In this document: positions 59,933 to 64,000 of the stretch, in pieces
Layout of the letters: every line of letters starts with the position of its first letter
How positions within the stretch are numbered: the stretch's first letter is position 1
NCBI RefSeq assembly: GCF_016905445.1
Contig: NZ_JAFEXF010000005.1
Span: forward strand, 1-64,000
Source of the DNA: Streptomyces sp. G44
GTDB taxonomy: Bacteria; Actinomycetota; Actinomycetes; Streptomycetales; Streptomycetaceae
Reading direction: 5' to 3'
DNA length: 64,000 bases
Position numbers and translations under genes: made by a program
Notes under the pieces: model-generated
What the model was told of the DNA's origin: nothing
Seen by the model: the letters and a program-made list of their open reading frames with translations, nothing else
The model's database searches: none

Positions 59933-60525
59933 CCGACACCACCCCTGCCCCCACCGCCCCGGGCCCCGGTCCAAAACGCCGGCCCTGGTATTGGGAGGAC
60001 TACACCCCCCAGGGCACCAAAGCAGGGGAACTGCCCCCCGGTGGTGACCTGGCAGCCCTGCATCTGGGTCTCACCCTGGCCGCCGGCACCGCACCGCAGA
60101 TGTGGCGCTTCTACCGCACCCCTGTGGACGGCCGGCTCGCCGGCCGTGGCGAAGTGAGCGACGACCAGGCGGCCGAGCACATGACGCTCGCTCTGTTCGC
60201 CATGCACCAGCAGTCCAAGACCACGCTTATGCACCACAGCGGCATCCGCTTCGGTACCGCCGTACGCGCCCTGCACGAGCGGTTCAGCACCGAGGCTGTC
60301 GCCAGCCGCATGTCCGCCGCCGCCCAGGCCCGCAGCCAGAACGCGGTCTTCTTCCACCTGCGCGGACTGCTCAGCCAGCTCTCCGTGATCTCCCAGCCAA
60401 TCGACTACACCCAGCTCCTCGCCGACCTCAAGGCGTGGCCCTGGCCCGACGGCCGCTCCCGCGTCATCCGTTCGTGGGGCAGCGACTACCACGCCTACGT
60501 CAAAGAGGACCCCGTCCGCCCCTGA
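59929..60525 (+). CDS. casB: CasB/Cse2 of second Cascade
   Basis: This is a 198-residue protein from ATG 59929 (ATGA overlap). After a 25-residue Pro-rich start it reads DLAALHLGLTLAAGTAPQMW, HMTLALFAMHQQSKTTLMHH and SWGSDYHAYVKEDP at the end, paralleling LHQQSRGAAMHRPG and WGRSYHSYR of the first CasB. It is clearly diverged from that copy. Confidence 0.88.
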   Translation: MTDTTPAPTAPGPGPKRRPWYWEDYTPQGTKAGELPPGGDLAALHLGLTLAAGTAPQMWRFYRTPVDGRLAGRGEVSDDQAAEHMTLALFAMHQQSKTTLMHHSGIRFGTAVRALHERFSTEAVASRMSAAAQARSQNAVFFHLRGLLSQLSVISQPIDYTQLLADLKAWPWPDGRSRVIRSWGSDYHAYVKEDPVRP

Positions 60526-60582
60526 CCGCCCCCAGCACAGCAGCACCCCACCCGACCCGACCACTGCGCAAGGAAAATGAGC

Positions 60583-61749
60583 ATGTCCATCACGCTGATC
60601 CGCCGCGCCTTCATTGACATCCACATCCTGCAAACCACCCCGCCCGCCAACCTCAACCGGGACGACGCCGGCAGCCCCAAGGAAGCCATCTACGGCGGTG
60701 TCCGACGCCCCCGCGCCTCATCCCAGGCCTGGAAGCGCGCTACCCGCATGGCCTTCACCACACTCGGCATCAACGCCGACGACCTCGGCACCCGCACCAA
60801 GCGCATCGCCGCGGACCTCGCCGACCGGCTCGCCGCACGCACCGGCCTGAAGGAGGAGCCTGCCGCCCGCGTCGCAGCCGCCATGCTCATCCCGCTCGGC
60901 GTGACCGCTTCGACCAAAAAGGCCGCCGAGACCGCCTACCTCCTGTTCTACGGACAGCGGCAGCTCGAGCAGCTCGTCGACCTCGTCGCCGACCGGGCGC
61001 ACACCCTTGCCGGGCTGGAGGACAAGCTGCTCAAGGACGAACTGAAGGGTCTCGACGTCCACAATGCCATCACCACAGGGCATCCCATCGATGTCGCCCT
61101 TCTCGGCCGCATGGTCGCCGACGTCCCCGGCATTAATGTCGACGCCGCCTGCCAGGTCGCCCGCGCCCTGGCCACGCACGCCGCCGAGCTGGAATTCGAC
61201 TGGTACACCGCCGTCGACGACCGCAACGAAAAATCAGAGACAGGCGCCGGAATGATGGGCCGCATCGGCTTCAACTCCGCCACCTTCTACCGCTACGCCA
61301 CCGTCGGCCTCCACCAGCTCAACGCGAACCTCAGCAACCCCGTCAAGGCCATCGAGACGGCGGCCGCCTTCGTCCAGGCGTTCACCCGCTCCATGCCCGC
61401 CGGCTACGGCAACTCCTTCGGACACCGCACCATGCCCCAGCTCGTCGCCCTCAACCTGCGCACCGACCAGCCCGTCAACCTGGTCACCGCCTTCGAAAAG
61501 CCCGTCACCACCCGTACCGGCGGTTACGCCGCGCCCTCCGCACGCGCTCTCGCCCGCGAATACCAGACCATCGCCGCACAGTGGGGCGCCCCCGCGCTGT
61601 GGACCGGCATCACCCACAACTTCACCGACGACCCCGACACCACCACCGCACTCAGTGCCGCATTCGGTGAACCGCAGGCATTCCCCGCCCTCCTTGACCA
61701 GCTCACCGACCGCCTGCGCACCCTCGTCCAGGACCAGGAGACCGCGTGA
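60583..61749 (+). CDS. cas7: Cas7e of second Cascade
   Basis: This is a 388-residue protein. ATG 60583 gives the better spacing to AAGGA; ATG 60577 is possible. It reads AFIDIHILQTTPPANLNRDD, EAIYGGVRRPRASSQAWKRA, HPIDVALLGRMVADVPGINV and GAGMMGRIGFNSATFYRYAT, each matching the first Cas7 block by block. The frame is intact, so selection may still act on it. Confidence 0.93.
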   Translation: MSITLIRRAFIDIHILQTTPPANLNRDDAGSPKEAIYGGVRRPRASSQAWKRATRMAFTTLGINADDLGTRTKRIAADLADRLAARTGLKEEPAARVAAAMLIPLGVTASTKKAAETAYLLFYGQRQLEQLVDLVADRAHTLAGLEDKLLKDELKGLDVHNAITTGHPIDVALLGRMVADVPGINVDAACQVARALATHAAELEFDWYTAVDDRNEKSETGAGMMGRIGFNSATFYRYATVGLHQLNANLSNPVKAIETAAAFVQAFTRSMPAGYGNSFGHRTMPQLVALNLRTDQPVNLVTAFEKPVTTRTGGYAAPSARALAREYQTIAAQWGAPALWTGITHNFTDDPDTTTALSAAFGEPQAFPALLDQLTDRLRTLVQDQETA

Positions 61750-62547
61750 ACACCCGCACCCTCCTGCTGCGCCTGGCCGCCCCTGTGCAGGCATGGGGAG
61801 ACCACCGTGGCCAGGTCGAACGCCGCCACACGCAGCCCCTACCCACCAAATCCGGGGTGATCGGCCTGCTGGCCGCCGCCCTCGGCCATGAACGGGATAC
61901 CCCCCTCGGGGACCTCGCCCACCTCCAGATGGGTGTCCGAGTCGACCTCCCCGGCACCCTCCTGCGCGATTTCCACATCGCCTCGGATTACCGCGGCAAG
62001 CCCCTGCCCGCAGCAAAGGTCAACGCCAAAGGCATCCAGACCGCCACTTCACCGCCCAAGTACACCCTTACCTCCGAGCGCTTCTACCTCCAGGACGCCA
62101 CCTTCCTCGTCGCCCTCGAAGGACCCACCCAACGCATCGAAGATGCCGCTGCGGCCGTAGCGAACCCCGTCTACCCACTCAGCCTCGGCCGTCGATCCTG
62201 CCCACCCACCTTTCCCTTGCGCCTGTGCGTGGCCAACCTGCCCCTGGACGAGGCGCTCGCTCGCCAGCCCTGGCTCGCTTCGCCGTACGCCCGCAACGTC
62301 TGGTCACACCAGCACGGTGAAAAGAAGCCCGCAAAGCCCCCCCATCATCCACCTGCACGCCGAGGTCGAGGACGAGGCCGGTGACATCCGCCGAACCGAC
62401 CAGCCCTTTACCTCGCAAACCAGCACCACCCGCCACACCACCCGGCGCGTACGCGTCCTTCAGATCCCCATCGCCACCGGATGGGACCCCGAGCCTGACA
62501 CCGACCAGCAGAGCGGCCATGACCCGCTCGCCCTCCTCGGATGGTGA
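61746..62547 (+). pseudogene. cas5: Cas5e of second Cascade, frameshifted at a C7 run
   Basis: ATG 61746 opens LLLRLAAPVQAWGDHRGQVE and continues through TQPLPTKSGVIGLLAAALG, TLLRDFHIASDYRGKP and LGRRSCPPTFPLRLC. At CCCCCCC (about 62336-62342) the frame changes; the expected ending (IIHLHAEVEDEAGDIRRTDQ, VRVLQIPIATGWDPEPDTD) follows in another frame to TGA 62547. The short frame ends at 62384 with a basic tail. The indel may be real or a homopolymer error. Confidence 0.85.
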
Positions 62548-63386
62548 CCCGCCCCATGGCCTACCTCTCCCGCATCCCCATCGCCCCCCTGCGCGAAGGC
62601 GCACGCCGCTTCCTGAAATCCCCCCAGGCCATGCACGCCGCCGTCCAAGGTGCTGTCGCCTGGCACACCGAACCCGGCCGAACCCTGTGGCGCGTCGACG
62701 CCGACACCCCCCACCGCCCCTACCTGTACGCCGTCACCCAAATCCAGCCAGACTGGACACACCTGACTGAACAGGCCGGATGGCTCATCGATGACCCCAG
62801 CGTGAAACCCGCAATCGCCGACTACACGCCTCTGCTGGCCCAACTGGCAGCCGGGCAAGAGTACGCCTTCCGTCTCACGGCCTCACCCGTCCAGAACACC
62901 AAAACACCGCACAAAATGAGCCCCAACCAGATGAGAATCGCCGCAGAAGCCGAAGCACAAGACAAGCGCCGACGCGGCTTCCGCCTCGGACAGCACACAG
63001 CCAAGCACCAGCTCGCATGGCTGACCAACAAGGCCAGAAAGCACGGCTTCGAACTGCGTGAACTCCCCGCCCAGGCGCCTGCAGTGCCCAGCATCCTCCC
63101 GCTCATCGATCCGCCAGACGGCAACCTTGAGACCGCCTTGGACGCCAGTGTCACCAGCTCCGAGCGGCGCGTCTTCAGCAAGACGGACACCGAGGACGGG
63201 CAACCCGTCCTCAAGGACGGGAAGCCAGTCAGACGTCAGGTCACCGTCCAGACCGCCACCTTCAGCGGCACCCTCCGGGTCACCGAGCCTGTAGATCTCG
63301 CCCGGACGCTCCTCTCTGGCATGGGGCCAGCTAAAGCCTACGGATGCGGTCTCCTCACCCTCGCCCCGCTTCCTGAGAAGGCATGA
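62544..63386 (+). CDS. cas6: Cas6e of second Cascade
   Basis: It is about 280 residues; GTG 62544 overlaps the cas5 stop, and ATG 62556 is an alternative. It reads MAYLSRIPIAPLREGARRFL with the catalytic His at residue 27 of that form (KSPQAMHAAVQGAV) and the Gly-rich loop SGMGPAKAYGCGLLTLAP. A Lys/Gln-rich insertion (KTPHKMSPNQMRIAAEAEAQ) is not in the first Cas6. The protein looks functional. Confidence 0.9.
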   Translation: MTRPMAYLSRIPIAPLREGARRFLKSPQAMHAAVQGAVAWHTEPGRTLWRVDADTPHRPYLYAVTQIQPDWTHLTEQAGWLIDDPSVKPAIADYTPLLAQLAAGQEYAFRLTASPVQNTKTPHKMSPNQMRIAAEAEAQDKRRRGFRLGQHTAKHQLAWLTNKARKHGFELRELPAQAPAVPSILPLIDPPDGNLETALDASVTSSERRVFSKTDTEDGQPVLKDGKPVRRQVTVQTATFSGTLRVTEPVDLARTLLSGMGPAKAYGCGLLTLAPLPEKA

Positions 63387-63597
63387 GAATCCATGCCCGA
63401 CGGGGAGGGGAAGGCTGTTCCTCAGGAGCTGCACCGCCGCATCACCTTGTCTCCAGCATCCCGCCAATAGAAGCCGCGACCTGGCCGATAAGGCACTCGT
63501 TCGGGTCATGCCGGAACGCCAACGCCAGCCTGGCAGCAACCCAACCCGGGCCGCAGGTCGACTATCACAGTTACCTTTTTCGTGGCTCCGCAATGGG

Positions 63598-63680
63598 GCC
63601 TCCGGCCTTTGGGTCCGGCATGACTTCCCCCCCCCCTTGTTGTTGATGAATTGGGGGGTGGTGTCACCGGGTCCGGAGGC
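63598..63680 (+). ncRNA. Candidate bridge-RNA region of the IS110 element
   Basis: GCCTCCGG (63598-63605) and CCGGAGGC (63673-63680) can pair, enclosing a C10 run (63627-63636) facing G6 (63653-63658). This nested structure lies in the non-coding left end upstream of the transposase, where IS110-group elements encode their bridge RNA. Target- and donor-binding loops are not identified. Confidence 0.35.
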
Positions 63681-63790
63681 ATCGACGGACCGCTGATGAG
63701 GGGCTTGAGCACCGGCTTCACCCAGGCCGGAAGAGCTCTCCGTAACGTGGATGTGGCAGCTCGGTGCCGAGGCGAGGCCGGACGAAAGGC

Positions 63791-64000
63791 GTGAGCGGAG
63801 GGGGCCTGCACGTGATCGACACCGGCGACATCGACGTCTTCCTCGGTCTGGACGTCGGCAAGGGCGAACACCACGCCACCGCCGTCACCCCGGCCGGGAA
63901 GAAGGCGTTCGACAAGCGCCTGCCCAACACCGAACCCAAGCTCCGAAAGCTGTTCGTCAAGCACGGGACGGTGCTGGTCGTGGTCGACCAGCCGGCCTCG
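63791..64000 (+). CDS. IS110-family transposase, N-terminal part (cut by window edge)
   Basis: The frame opens at GTG 63791 (or GTG 63812) and reads VIDTGDIDVFLGLDVGKGEH, HATAVTPAGKKAFDKRLPN and VLVVVDQPAS at the window edge. The D-V-G-K start with a following DQPAS is the RuvC-like DEDD domain of IS110 transposases, such as those of Streptomyces. The serine-containing C-terminal domain is outside the window. Confidence 0.85.
   Translation, partial: MSGGGLHVIDTGDIDVFLGLDVGKGEHHATAVTPAGKKAFDKRLPNTEPKLRKLFVKHGTVLVVVDQPAS

Larger units (their letters stand above)
63560..64000 (+). mobile_element. IS110-family insertion sequence, left part
   Basis: The left end precedes an IS110-type transposase that runs off the window. 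The exact outer boundary is not defined. It lies directly behind the second Cascade operon. Confidence 0.7.

Noticed and set aside
1-64000. tRNA genes or an att site formed by a tRNA end
   Set aside because: I saw no cloverleaf or TTCGANTC-type T-loop in an appropriate setting, though a covariance search such as tRNAscan-SE would be needed to exclude one.

Overview
The window is accessory DNA from a Streptomyces-like actinomycete. The evidence is very high G+C, frequent GTG starts, chains of genes with overlapping stop/start codons, a WhiB-type regulator, a TraB/FtsK-type double-stranded DNA translocase, and type I-E CRISPR repeats of the GTGCTCCCCGCGC...GGGGATGGTCCC form. No housekeeping genes or RNA operons are visible. 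The DNA is consistent with a linear plasmid or a chromosome arm, but the sequence alone cannot separate these.

Bases 1-3150 are a graveyard: the end of an IS5-type transposase, remnants of a Tn554-like tyrosine-recombinase transposon, an intact YunG-family gene, and the tail of an ABC-2 permease. Bases 3155-9618 held a translationally coupled minus-strand operon with a Nudix hydrolase gene in the middle. That Nudix gene is now split by an insertion of about 4.06 kb (4544-8604) carrying a complete tyrosine recombinase, an XRE-type HTH protein and a second, degenerate recombinase-like protein with zinc-ribbon motifs. Bases 8750-28708 continue as a minus-strand conjugation region: an ASCH-domain protein, a GGDEF protein, a DUF4097 protein, a P-loop kinase, a Pycsar-type membrane effector, DUF6197, TraB, DUF2637 spread-type proteins, DUF5999 and WhiB. 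Several of these genes carry single frameshifts, often at C or G runs, so either the element is decaying or the assembly has homopolymer errors. From 29175 the strand switches to plus: a GntR regulator, an XRE/TPR-like regulator, a split RibD-type reductase/deaminase pair and a winged-helix replication-initiator-like protein.

Bases 35399-37455 hold a DUF5131 protein with a three-cysteine motif facing a three-Cys-motif partner protein (TcmP), immediately beside the CRISPR block. Bases 37818-42957 hold five tandem CRISPR arrays (A-E), all read on the minus strand, each with its own copy of the same leader. A Fic-like toxin/RHH antitoxin pair sits between arrays B and C. A complete plus-strand type I-E operon follows (cas3-casA-casB-cas7-cas5-cas6-cas1-cas2, 43171-52545), then a sixth array (F) in the opposite orientation with a related leader. 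In total I count 81 repeats and 75 spacers.

Bases 53941-58310 contain a zinc-ribbon protein, a truncated STAND-type ATPase gene, a small cytosolic/secreted gene pair and fragments. Bases 58310-63386 contain a second, diverged Cascade operon (casA-casB-cas7-cas5-cas6) with no cas3, cas1 or cas2. Its casA has lost its 5' end and its cas5 is frameshifted. The window ends inside an IS110-family element whose structured left end is a candidate bridge-RNA region.
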